Assembly (NCBI RefSeq): GCF_010548375.1
Contig: NZ_JAAGLY010000037.1
Location: forward strand, 1-64,000
Direction of reading: 5' to 3'
DNA length: 64,000 nucleotides
Source of the DNA: Streptomyces sp. SID13726
GTDB lineage: Bacteria; Actinomycetota; Actinomycetes; Streptomycetales; Streptomycetaceae
A program made the translations under genes and the position numbers. Positions 8,055 through 15,990 of the stretch are shown piece after piece. Each line of letters begins with the position of its first letter. The stretch's first letter is position 1. Under the pieces are notes generated by a model that worked only from the letters and a program-made list of their open reading frames with translations, was not told the origin of the DNA and made no database searches.

Positions 8055-9884
8055 TCAGGGGGTGGCGGTGACGTCGGTCACCGGCTCGGTGGCGGAGGGG
8101 GCCTCCGTGGTGGTGGCCGCGTCCGTCGGGGTCGGGGTCGCGGACGGCTCGGTGCTCTCATCGGAAGCCGGGCTCGTGCTCGTGCTCGGACTCGTGGGGC
8201 TCTCGCTCCCGGTCGGCTCCGTGGCCGTCGCCGTCGTCTCCACGCCCACCTGGTGCACGCCGGGCACTCCGTCCTCGACCCGGAAGGTCGCGGCGACGCC
8301 GGTCGTGCCGGTCCTCGTCGACACCGTGGAGATGGTCCGCAACTGCGCGTCTATACCGCCCGAGCTGATGTCGAGGAGCAGATAGCCGCGGCGGGCGTCG
8401 ATCATCTTCCAGTGCGGGTTGTCCGCCAGCTTGGGCGCCCATTCGGCGGCGAAGGCCTCCAGGTCCTCGTCGCCGTTGCTGGAGATGGAGGTGCCGACGA
8501 ACTCCGCGCCGACGACGGCCGAGTCGGGGTCGTCGAAGTCCAGCTTGAGGTCGCTGACGATGGTGCGGTGCCGGTCGCCGGAGAGCACCACCGGGTTGCG
8601 GACGTCCTGGAACTCCGCGAGCAGGGAGTTGCGTTCGACCTGGTAGCCGTCCCAGGCGTCGTAGAACCACTCCTTGCCCTCGCCTGCCAGGACGTCGGTC
8701 TCGGCCATCATCACCTGGGAGGCGACGAGGTTCCACCGTCTGCCCGACGTGCGCGCGCTGTTGACCAGCCAGTTCCTCTGGGTGTCGCCCATGATGACCC
8801 GGCCGGTCTCCAGGGCGCCCGCCTGCGTGGTCGCCTGGTCGTCGCGGTACTGCCGGGTGTCCAGGACGTGCAGCCGGGCCAGGGTGCCGAAGTCGAGCGA
8901 GCGGTACATGCGCACGTCCGGGCCGCTGGGCTTCTGCGCGGTGCGGATCGGCATGTGCTCGTAGTACGCCTGGAAGGCGGCCGCGCGGCGGGCCAGGAAC
9001 TTGTCCCTGGGCCAGGCCACCGGGTCGTTGGCGGTGTCGCCCGCCCAGTCCTGCTCGACCTCGTGGTCGTCGTAGACCACGACGAAGGGGGCCGCGGCGC
9101 GCATCGCCTGGAGGTCGGGGTCGGAGCCGTACTGCTCGTGGCGGGCCCGGTACTGGGCGAGCGTGACCGGCGAGCCGGAGCCCTCGTGGCGGCGGACGCG
9201 GTAGGAGTACGCGGGGCTCTCGTAGATGTAGTCGCCGACGAACAGCACCAGGTCCGGCTTCTGCTTGACCATGTCCTGGTAGACGGTGAAGTAGCCGTGC
9301 GCGTAGTTCTGGCAGGACGCGAGGGCGATCCGCACCTTCTCCGGGCTGCTTCCGGCGGCCGGGGCGGTGCGGGTGCGGCCGGTGCGGGAGGTGCGGCCCA
9401 GCGCCTTGAACCGGTACCAGTAGTCGGTGGCCGCGGTCAGGCCCGTGACGTCCACGTGGACGCTGTAGCCGAGAGTGGCGCTCGCGTTGACGGTGCCGCT
9501 CTTGAGGACCTTGGTGAAGCCGCTGTCCGAGGCAAGCTCCCAGCTCACCGGGACGGTGGGCGGCAGGATGCCGGAGCTGCCGGGGTTCGAGGGGGTGACC
9601 CGGGTCCACAGCACGATCGCGGTGGGCAGCGGGTCGCCGGAGGCCACGCCCAGCTTGAAGACCGTGCCGCTGACCGCGGTGCCCGGTCCGGCCGTGGCGG
9701 TGGAGGGGCCCACCGAGGCGGAGGCGTTGCCGCTCAGCAGCTGTCCGGCCGTGACCGCGCCGGCCGCTCCGAGGGTGGCCGCGCCCGCGCCGAGGAACCG
9801 TCTACGGCGGATGCCGGTGGTGCCTCCGGTGTCGGTAGTACCGGTGGTACCGGCCGTGCCGGTCTGGTCGTCGCTCGGGTGCAC
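8055..9884 (-). CDS. phoD: PhoD-family alkaline phosphatase/phosphodiesterase
   Basis: Secreted Tat-dependent phosphatase. A Thr/Gly-rich lead is followed by the twin-arginine motif RRRRFLG near residue 27 and a hydrophobic segment. A PhoD N-terminal Fn3-like domain (FKLGVASGDPLPTAIVLWTR) precedes the metallophosphatase core with VGDYIYE, YDDHEVEQDW and SGDRHRT, the Fe/Ca-site residues of PhoD. Unusually, the core is followed by about 60 residues of Ser/Thr/Pro/Glu-rich tail, which may span the cell wall or be glycosylated. Upstream there is only a single PHO-box-like half site (GGTGAAC, 9927-9933), so PhoP control is not established. Confidence 0.93.
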   Translation of the reverse strand: MHPSDDQTGTAGTTGTTDTGGTTGIRRRRFLGAGAATLGAAGAVTAGQLLSGNASASVGPSTATAGPGTAVSGTVFKLGVASGDPLPTAIVLWTRVTPSNPGSSGILPPTVPVSWELASDSGFTKVLKSGTVNASATLGYSVHVDVTGLTAATDYWYRFKALGRTSRTGRTRTAPAAGSSPEKVRIALASCQNYAHGYFTVYQDMVKQKPDLVLFVGDYIYESPAYSYRVRRHEGSGSPVTLAQYRARHEQYGSDPDLQAMRAAAPFVVVYDDHEVEQDWAGDTANDPVAWPRDKFLARRAAAFQAYYEHMPIRTAQKPSGPDVRMYRSLDFGTLARLHVLDTRQYRDDQATTQAGALETGRVIMGDTQRNWLVNSARTSGRRWNLVASQVMMAETDVLAGEGKEWFYDAWDGYQVERNSLLAEFQDVRNPVVLSGDRHRTIVSDLKLDFDDPDSAVVGAEFVGTSISSNGDEDLEAFAAEWAPKLADNPHWKMIDARRGYLLLDISSGGIDAQLRTISTVSTRTGTTGVAATFRVEDGVPGVHQVGVETTATATEPTGSESPTSPSTSTSPASDESTEPSATPTPTDAATTTEAPSATEPVTDVTATP

Positions 9885-10014
9885 AGGCCTGCCCTTCCCC
9901 CCAAAAGCGGTGCGCTGCGCAGCGCCGGTGAACGTGATCGGCGAGGAGTCTATGCAATACCCTCACAGTTACGGGACTCGGTCCGTCAATTCGTTCGAAC
10001 AACCGGCAGGAGCC

Positions 10015-10746
10015 ATGCGCCGACCACTGATGTCCGTAGTCGCGGTCCTGCTGCTCACCGGAGCGGCCGCGTGCTCCTCGTCGTCGTCCTCCGACGCCGA
10101 GGGCGGTTCGGGGCGCACGACCGGTTCCGCTTCCGCTTCCTCGTCCGGCGATACGTCCGCCTCCTCTTCGGGCGCGACGGCCGCGGGCGGCTTCGAGACC
10201 GACGGCTCCCAGGACGGAGAGGTGTCCGGCGGTGCCTCGGACAACGGTGGTTCCTCGACCACCGGCGGGACCGACGGCGGGAGCGGCAGCGGTACGTCCT
10301 CCTCGTCGCCCGGCGTGCTGTTCGGGGCCGGTGACCTCCCCACCCCCGCCGCCGACCGCTGCCGTACGAAGAACCTGACGGCCAAGGCGGTCGGCACCGG
10401 GACGGGCAGGGCCACGGTCGTGCTGACCAACAAGGGGAGCGGTTCCTGCACGGTCCGCGGCTTCCCCTCGCTGCTCTTCCTCGGCGAGAGCGGCCGGGTC
10501 GAACTCCCGGTCACCTGGGACGGTTCGGCCGACGACGCGGCGAAGGTGACCCTCGCCCCCGGAGCCTCCGCTTCCGCCGTCCTCACCTTCACGAGCCTCG
10601 ACGAGTGCGACCCGATCTCCGGCCTCGACGTCGTCCCGCCCGGCGAGTCCCGGCCGCTGACGCCCGCCTTCACGAGCGGCGGCGAGAAGCGGGCGGTCCA
10701 CATCTGCGACACCGGGGTCAAGGTGACGGAGTTCGCCCGCGCGTAG
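10015..10746 (+). CDS. DUF4232 lipoprotein
   Basis: The ATG at 10015 follows CAGGAG. The N-terminus MRRPLMSVVAVLLLTGAAAC is a lipoprotein signal ending at a lipidated Cys, followed by about 80 residues of Ser/Gly/Thr/Asp-rich linker. The C-terminal 140 residues match the DUF4232 pattern (DRCRTKNL; GSGSCTVRGFPSL; ITLAPGASASA-like strand; a final HICDTGVKV), with paired cysteines and an immunoglobulin-like beta sandwich expected. The function is unknown; the family is common on actinobacterial surfaces. It diverges from phoD. Confidence 0.88.
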   Translation: MRRPLMSVVAVLLLTGAAACSSSSSSDAEGGSGRTTGSASASSSGDTSASSSGATAAGGFETDGSQDGEVSGGASDNGGSSTTGGTDGGSGSGTSSSSPGVLFGAGDLPTPAADRCRTKNLTAKAVGTGTGRATVVLTNKGSGSCTVRGFPSLLFLGESGRVELPVTWDGSADDAAKVTLAPGASASAVLTFTSLDECDPISGLDVVPPGESRPLTPAFTSGGEKRAVHICDTGVKVTEFARA

Positions 10747-10799
10747 GCAAGTGCGCGGGAGGTGCGCAGGCGACGGTGCGCAGGCGGTGCGCGGAGACA

Positions 10800-11579
10800 T
10801 CAGTGCACCGACAACCCCCCGTCCACGAAGACCGACTGCCCCGTGACATAGCCCGACGCCCCGCTCGCCAGGAAGACCGCGGCCCCCGCGAAGTCCTCGG
10901 CGAGACCGTTGCGCCCGGTCAGGGTGCGGGCGGCGAGGGCGGCCACCTTCTCCGGGTCGGAGGCGAGCCGGGCGTTCAGCGGGGTCATCACGAAACCCGG
11001 CACCAGCGTGTTGCAGGTGACGCCGTACGGCGACCAGGCCTCGGCCTGTGACCGCGCGAGGGACTCCAGGCCGCCCTTGGAGACGCCGTAGGCCCCGCTC
11101 TGCACGAAGGCGCGGTGGGCCTGCTGGGAGCTGATGTGGATGATCCGCCCGAAGCCGCGCTCGGCCATGCCGGGTCCGAAGCGCCGGCCGAGCAGGAAGG
11201 GGGCCTCCAGGTTGACCGCCATGGTGGTGTCCCACACCTCGTCGGTCAGCTCGCCCATCGGCGGACGCAGGTTGATCCCCGCGGAGTTGACCAGGATGTC
11301 GGGCTCGCCGAACACCGCGGCCGCCGCCTCCGCCGCCGCCCGCACCCCGTCCCGGCTGCCCAAGTCCCCGCTCACCCAGGCCGCCCGGCACCCGGCGGCC
11401 GTCAACTCGTCGACGGTGTCGGTGAGTTCCGCCTCCCTGCGGGCCACGACCACCACGCTCGCCCCGGCCCGGGCCAGCGCCCCCGCGACGGCCCTGCCGA
11501 TGCCGGAACTGCCCCCGGTCACCAGGGCCACGCGCCCGTCCAGCGAGAACAGTTCGGAGAGATACGCCCGCGAGGTCAT
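10800..11579 (-). CDS. SDR-family NAD(P)-dependent oxidoreductase
   Basis: A 259-aa classical short-chain dehydrogenase. The cofactor motif TGGSSGIG is at about residues 21-28, NSAG replaces the NNAG motif, and the catalytic Ser precedes YGVSK (Tyr and Lys present). The C-terminus ends in the usual SGYVTGQSVFVDGG. It resembles gluconate 5-dehydrogenase / 3-oxoacyl reductase members, but substrate cannot be read from sequence. It is a single gene, with a decayed DUF72 gene diverging from its start. Confidence 0.9.
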   Translation of the reverse strand: MTSRAYLSELFSLDGRVALVTGGSSGIGRAVAGALARAGASVVVVARREAELTDTVDELTAAGCRAAWVSGDLGSRDGVRAAAEAAAAVFGEPDILVNSAGINLRPPMGELTDEVWDTTMAVNLEAPFLLGRRFGPGMAERGFGRIIHISSQQAHRAFVQSGAYGVSKGGLESLARSQAEAWSPYGVTCNTLVPGFVMTPLNARLASDPEKVAALAARTLTGRNGLAEDFAGAAVFLASGASGYVTGQSVFVDGGLSVH

Positions 11580-11609
11580 GTCCGCACCCTAAGTCGGTAC
11601 CCGGACGCC

Positions 11610-12146
11610 ATGACCTCGATCCTCGTCGGCACCTGCTCCTGGACCGATCCCGCGCTCGTCCGCAGCGGCTGGTACCCGCACGGGCGGCGGGACGCGGAGG
11701 GGCGGCTCAGGTACTACGCGGAGCGGTTCGCCGCCGGGATCGAGTCCCTGCGGGCGGCCGGGCGGCTCGGCGGGGTGCTGTTCCAGTTCCCGCCGTGGTT
11801 CCGGCCGGGGGCGCGGGCGGAACGGTTCCTGGCGGAGACCGCGGAGACCGCGGAGCGCACGGCGGCCGGCCGGTCCAGGTGGAGTTCCGGCACCCGTCCT
11901 GGGTCCTGGTGGGAGGGGCCCCGGCGGGACCACACCGGGGCGCTGCTGGGCAGGCACGGTCTCGCCGCCGTGGCCGTCGACATGGTCCAGCGCTTCCGGT
12001 ACGGCTACCGGCGGGCCGAACTCGCCGAGTGGGTACCGCGGTTGCGGACCCTGGCCGAGCGGGTCGACGAGGTGCACGTCCTGTTCGACAACTGCTGCGG
12101 GACGGCCGCCGAGACCATGTCCTGCCTGCTCAGCCCACGATCGTGA
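11610..12146 (+). pseudogene. Decayed DUF72 gene
   Basis: It begins like an intact DUF72 protein (MTSILVGTCSWTDPALVRSG) and keeps the family blocks GVLFQFPPWF, VDEVHVLFDN and the final NA/LL region. About 60 residues that should follow the first block are missing. The conserved VQVEFRHPSW block is only readable in the +1 frame near 11876-11910, with the original frame returning afterwards, and the HGRN segment before RFRYGYRRAEL is gone. This combination of deletions and compensating frameshifts indicates loss of function. It overlaps the end of the copper gene on the opposite strand. Confidence 0.8.
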
Positions 12147-14064
12147 CCGTCTTCGTCACGCTGACCTGGTCGACGTCCGACACCCTGATGGTCGTCTTCA
12201 TCTGCCAGTCGCCCGCGAGGGGCAGGGTCAGCGAACTGGTGCCCCAGTAGCCGCCCTGGTTCTTCACCTCGGCGTCGATCGGGCCGATGTCCTTGGCCGG
12301 GAGGGTGAAGGACATCTTCAGTTCGGGGACCGTGGCGAGACCGCCGTCGGCGGCGAAGACGATGGCCTGGATCGAGTTCTCGCCGGTGCGCGCCGGGTCG
12401 ATGGTGATCTGTACCCGGCCCTGCGCCGACCCCACCGCGAAGGGCACGTTGGTCACGGAGGCGGTCTGGACACCGCCCGTCGACCCCGCCTCGACCGCCT
12501 GCGCGGCCGCCCGCCCGGGCAGCGTGCCGCTGAGCACGGTGCTGATCACCAGCACCACGACCCCGATCCCCACCTCGGCGAGAACGGACCGCCGCAGACC
12601 ACGCCGGTACGCGCCGGGGTCCTCGGGTCCGCTCGCCGACACGACGGGTTCCGGGTCCGGGTCCGGGTTCGGCTCCGGGTCCGGTGCCGATGCCGAGGCG
12701 GCCGGAGGCCCCCCGACCGACTCCCGCACCTTCTCCCGTACGGCCGTCCCCTGCACGACCTTCTCCGCACCGGAAATTCCCGCACCGGAAATTCCCGCAC
12801 CGGAGATTCCCGCTCCGGCCGTTCCCGCAGCGGCCGTCCCCCTCCCCGCCAGCCGAGCCGTCCACTGTCGCGACAGCCCCGCCGCCACGAGCAGCAGGGT
12901 CACCGCGAACAGCTTGAGGATCAGCAGGCGGCCGTACGTCGTGCCGGTCAGGCCGCTCCAGGAGCCGAGGCCGCGCCAGGACTGGTAGACGCCGGTGACG
13001 ACGAGGACGGTCACGGAGGCGAAGGCCAGCCGGGAGAAGCGGGTGACGACGGTGGCCGGGATCTCCGCCGAGGCCCGGAACAACGTGGTGAGCAGGGCCG
13101 CGAGGCCGCCCAGCCAGACCGCCATGGACAGCACGTGCAGCACCGCGGACGTCATCGCCACCGGCACCTGGATACCGGCGGAGGCGTGCTCGGCGGCGGC
13201 CCAGGTCAGCGCGAGACCCACGGCGAGCACCCCGCCCGCCGCCTGCCACGCGCGGGACAGCCGGGACTCGCCGAGCCGCAGCAGTCGTACGACGAAGAAG
13301 TACCCGGCCAGCAGCAGCGCGGCCCGGACCAGGAGCGCCTCGCCCGGGCGGGTCGTCAGGGTGCGCTGGAAGCCGCTCGCCGAGAAGGCGTCACCGGGGC
13401 CCGTCCCCGCCTCGTAGGGCGCGCGCAGCACCAGCAGGAACAGGGTCGAGCCGAGCAGGACGCCCCAGCCGGTCCACAGGAGCCTGCGCAGCCGGCCGGG
13501 TTCCGGGGGGCGGCAGACGGTGAGGAAGACGGCGGCGCCGATGAGCAGGGCCGCGGAGAGATAGGCCAGGTAGCGGCCCATGTTGTAGAGGCTCTCGGTG
13601 GCCGGGTCCTCGGTGGGGCCGGTGTTCACGGCGACCGGGGCCGGGGAAGGTTTGCCGACCGAGAAGGTGAAGGCGCCGGAGACCGGGTGGCTGTCGGCCG
13701 AGACGACCCGCCAGGCCACGGTGTAGGTGCCCTGCGCGAGCTTGGCCGGCAGGGCGACGCTGGCCGTGTCGGAACCGCCCGCGCCGTGTCCGGCGTCGCC
13801 GATCTTCAGGCGTTTGCCGTCCGGGTCCAGGATCCGGAAGGAGTCGTCGAGCAGGCCGACGGACTCGGTGAAGGTCAGGGTGACGGCGCGGGGGGCGGAC
13901 TTGAGGACGCTGCCGTCCTCGGGGTCGGTGGCGCGGAGGGCCGCGTGGGCCGACGCCGTTCCCGAGCCGAGGACGAGCAGGACCAGCATGGTGCCCAGCA
14001 GCACCAGCCCTTGAAGTCCTCGCCTTCGCCGGCCTGTGCTGCTGCCTGCACGCTGACACCTCAC
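12130..14064 (-). CDS. CopC-CopD (YcnJ-like) copper resistance/uptake protein
   Basis: A 644-aa fusion. A signal peptide ends in ASA so that the mature protein starts with His (HAALRATDPEDG), the N-terminal Cu(II) ligand of CopC. The rest of the CopC beta barrel follows, including DSHPVSGAF. About eight membrane helices of CopD come next (from about residue 160), and the C-terminus carries an extracellular domain resembling FixH/YtkA. Between helices lies a low-complexity segment with three GISGA repeats encoded by a 15-bp DNA tandem repeat near 12775-12820. It probably imports or buffers copper at the membrane; no CopY/CsoR-type regulator is adjacent. Confidence 0.9.
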   Translation of the reverse strand: MRCQRAGSSTGRRRRGLQGLVLLGTMLVLLVLGSGTASAHAALRATDPEDGSVLKSAPRAVTLTFTESVGLLDDSFRILDPDGKRLKIGDAGHGAGGSDTASVALPAKLAQGTYTVAWRVVSADSHPVSGAFTFSVGKPSPAPVAVNTGPTEDPATESLYNMGRYLAYLSAALLIGAAVFLTVCRPPEPGRLRRLLWTGWGVLLGSTLFLLVLRAPYEAGTGPGDAFSASGFQRTLTTRPGEALLVRAALLLAGYFFVVRLLRLGESRLSRAWQAAGGVLAVGLALTWAAAEHASAGIQVPVAMTSAVLHVLSMAVWLGGLAALLTTLFRASAEIPATVVTRFSRLAFASVTVLVVTGVYQSWRGLGSWSGLTGTTYGRLLILKLFAVTLLLVAAGLSRQWTARLAGRGTAAAGTAGAGISGAGISGAGISGAEKVVQGTAVREKVRESVGGPPAASASAPDPEPNPDPDPEPVVSASGPEDPGAYRRGLRRSVLAEVGIGVVVLVISTVLSGTLPGRAAAQAVEAGSTGGVQTASVTNVPFAVGSAQGRVQITIDPARTGENSIQAIVFAADGGLATVPELKMSFTLPAKDIGPIDAEVKNQGGYWGTSSLTLPLAGDWQMKTTIRVSDVDQVSVTKTVTIVG

Positions 14065-14169
14065 GTCGCTACTCCGTACCTGGGGTTCGCGGTCTTCCCG
14101 AGCGGTCTGCCTCCGACCGGTCTTTCCGAGCAGTCTTCCCGATAGGTACGGACGCGGGCCCCGCGGCGC

Positions 14170-14922
14170 TCACCACGTGGGCCGGGCGGACACCCCGCCG
14201 TCCACCACCAGGTCGTGCCCGGTGATCCAGGACGCGAGCGGCGAGGCCAGGAACACACAGGCGTCGGCCACGTCCTGCGGGCTGCCGAGCCGCCCCAGGG
14301 GCGCCGCGCCGGTCCACCGCGCCACGCCCTCCGGCCAGTCCCGCGCCAGGCCCTCCCGGTCGATCAGCCCTGGTGAGACCGTGTTCACGCGGATGCCCCG
14401 GTCGCCGTACTCCAGGGCCGCCGCCCGCGCGTGCGCCACCACGGCGGCCTTGGACGCCGAGTAGTGGGCGTGCCCGGGCGCGGGATGCCCCGCCTCGATC
14501 GACGCGATGTGCGTCACGGAACCGCCCGGCGCCATGAGCTCGGCCGCCGCCTGGGTGCACGCGAAGACAGCGGTCAGGTTGGTGTCCACGACCGCCCGCC
14601 ACTCGGCCGCCGGCATCCCGGGCAGCGGCCGCACGGGCTGCACCCCCGCGTTGTTGACCAGCGCGGTCAGCCCGCCGCCCCACTCGGCGGCCGCACGGAC
14701 CAGCCGCCGGCACTGCTCCTCGTCCCGCAGATCCGCTTCCAGTACGACGGCCCGGGCGCCCGTCTCCTCGATCCGGGCCGCCGTCTCGCGCGCCGCCGCC
14801 ACCGCCGTACGGCAGTGCAGCGCGACCGCGGCGCCCTCCTCGGCGAACCGCAGCGCGATCCCCCGCCCGATGCCGCCGCCCGCGCCCGTGACCAGGGCGA
14901 CCCGGCCCTCCAGGAGTCTCAT
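14170..14922 (-). CDS. SDR-family oxidoreductase
   Basis: A 250-aa short-chain dehydrogenase starting at ATG 14922 (MRLLEGRVALVTGAGGGIG). It shows the TGxxxGIG cofactor motif, NNAG, the catalytic Ser in ASIEAG, then YSASK, and the C-terminal DLVVDGG. The start codon overlaps the stop of the upstream cupin gene by 4 nt (ATGA), so the two are translationally coupled. It is the last gene of the run that begins with the penicillin-acylase gene at 18.2 kb. The substrate is unknown. Confidence 0.9.
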   Translation of the reverse strand: MRLLEGRVALVTGAGGGIGRGIALRFAEEGAAVALHCRTAVAAARETAARIEETGARAVVLEADLRDEEQCRRLVRAAAEWGGGLTALVNNAGVQPVRPLPGMPAAEWRAVVDTNLTAVFACTQAAAELMAPGGSVTHIASIEAGHPAPGHAHYSASKAAVVAHARAAALEYGDRGIRVNTVSPGLIDREGLARDWPEGVARWTGAAPLGRLGSPQDVADACVFLASPLASWITGHDLVVDGGVSARPTW

Positions 14923-15386
14923 GGGCGGCACAGTCCCGCGATCCGGTCGGCCTCGGCCGGATAACGCGCCGTCAGCGTGCGCGCGTCCCCGTGCTCGTAG
15001 TCCGCGTAGGTGAAGCCGGGCGCCATGGTGCAGCCGAAGAAGGTCCACGCGCCCCGGGTCCTGGCCCCCATCCAGGTGCCCGCCGGCACGGTGAACTGGG
15101 GGTGCTGGCCACCGCGTATGTCCGGGCCCAGGACGGCGGCCGTCGCGGTGCCGTCCGGGGCGAGGAGCAGCAGGTCCAGGGGGTCGCCGAGGTAGTGGTG
15201 CCAGATCTCGTCGCTGGGGAGGCGGTGCAGGGCGGAGTAGTCGTCCGCGGTCAGGAGCGCGACGATCGCCGTGCCGTGCGGTCTGCCGTCGGCCCGCTCC
15301 GGACCCGCCCAGGTCTGCCGGAACAGCCCGCCCTCACGCGGGATCGGTTCCAGTCCGTAGTGGGCGACGAGGTCGTCAGGCGTCAC
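14919..15386 (-). CDS. Cupin, DUF985 family
   Basis: A 155-aa single-domain cupin. The family pattern is clear: LVAHYGLEPIPREGGLFRQT at the start, then SALHRLPSDEIWHHYLGDPL, TVPAGTWMGARTRG and CTMAPGFTYADYE, which supply the His/Glu metal or ligand site of the beta barrel. The reaction is unknown; relatives are sugar-isomerase-like or bind small molecules. It overlaps the acetyltransferase gene upstream by 11 bp and the SDR gene downstream by 4 bp, so it is inside a tightly packed operon. Confidence 0.9.
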   Translation of the reverse strand: MTPDDLVAHYGLEPIPREGGLFRQTWAGPERADGRPHGTAIVALLTADDYSALHRLPSDEIWHHYLGDPLDLLLLAPDGTATAAVLGPDIRGGQHPQFTVPAGTWMGARTRGAWTFFGCTMAPGFTYADYEHGDARTLTARYPAEADRIAGLCRP

Positions 15387-15990
15387 CCGGGAAGGCTACC
15401 TCCCGGGTGAGAAAGGCCAGTTGGGCGTGTTTCTCGGGCAGCCGGACGTCCGGCAGGTCGATCTCCGGCAGGACCACCCGGGGCCCGGCCGTGAAGCCCT
15501 GCTTGAGGAAACGGGCCACCGCCCTGTCGTTGCGCACGTCGGGATCGACCACGACCCGTCGGCGGTCCAGGCCGAGCAGGACGTACGAGGCCACCGCGCC
15601 CAGCAGCGCCGACGACCAGCCGGGACGCGCGGCGCCGGGAGCGGTGGGGGCGAGCAGCAGGTGGACGCCGATGTCGCCGGGGCGGACCTCGTAGCACTCG
15701 CTGACCCGGTCGGCCTCCGGGTCGTAGGTCTGGAGCAGCCCGACCGGTTCGCCGTCCTTCTCCAGCAGGTAGGCGTGGTGGGTGTCGAGGGTGTCCAAGT
15801 GGGCGTAGACCTCGGTGACTTGGTCCTCGGTGAGGCCGTTCATGCCCCAGAAGGCGGCCCGTTCCTCACTCACCCAGGCGTGCACGGTGGCGGCGTCGGC
15901 GTGCGGGTCGAGGCGCAGGACGCGGACGGTGCCGAAGCCGTGGACGGTCTGGGTGTGGACGGCTTCGCGGGTGGTGGTGCTGCCGGGCAT
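15376..15990 (-). CDS. GNAT acetyltransferase, IucB/AlcB (hydroxylysine acetyltransferase-like)
   Basis: A 204-aa protein from ATG 15990 behind AAGGAA. The family pattern of siderophore N-acyltransferases is visible: HAWVSEERAAFWGMNG near residue 39, then GDIGVHLLLAPT and VVVDPDVRNDRAVARFLKQ. Family members transfer an acyl group from acyl-CoA to N-hydroxylysine or a similar hydroxylamine during hydroxamate siderophore assembly. The ATG overlaps the stop of the acylase gene by one base. The iron box at 18.2 kb and the divergent siderophore-interacting gene support a role in iron acquisition. No NIS synthetase or NRPS is in the window. Confidence 0.85.
   Translation of the reverse strand: MPGSTTTREAVHTQTVHGFGTVRVLRLDPHADAATVHAWVSEERAAFWGMNGLTEDQVTEVYAHLDTLDTHHAYLLEKDGEPVGLLQTYDPEADRVSECYEVRPGDIGVHLLLAPTAPGAARPGWSSALLGAVASYVLLGLDRRRVVVDPDVRNDRAVARFLKQGFTAGPRVVLPEIDLPDVRLPEKHAQLAFLTREVAFPGDA

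Noticed and set aside
9912..9935. PHO box in front of phoD
   Set aside because: Only one GTTCACC half site is present without the 11-bp direct repeats; the palindrome GCGCTGCGCAGCGC beside it is not a PHO box.
8253..10334. 693-aa open frame on the plus strand
   Set aside because: Antisense to phoD and out of phase with the DUF4232 gene.
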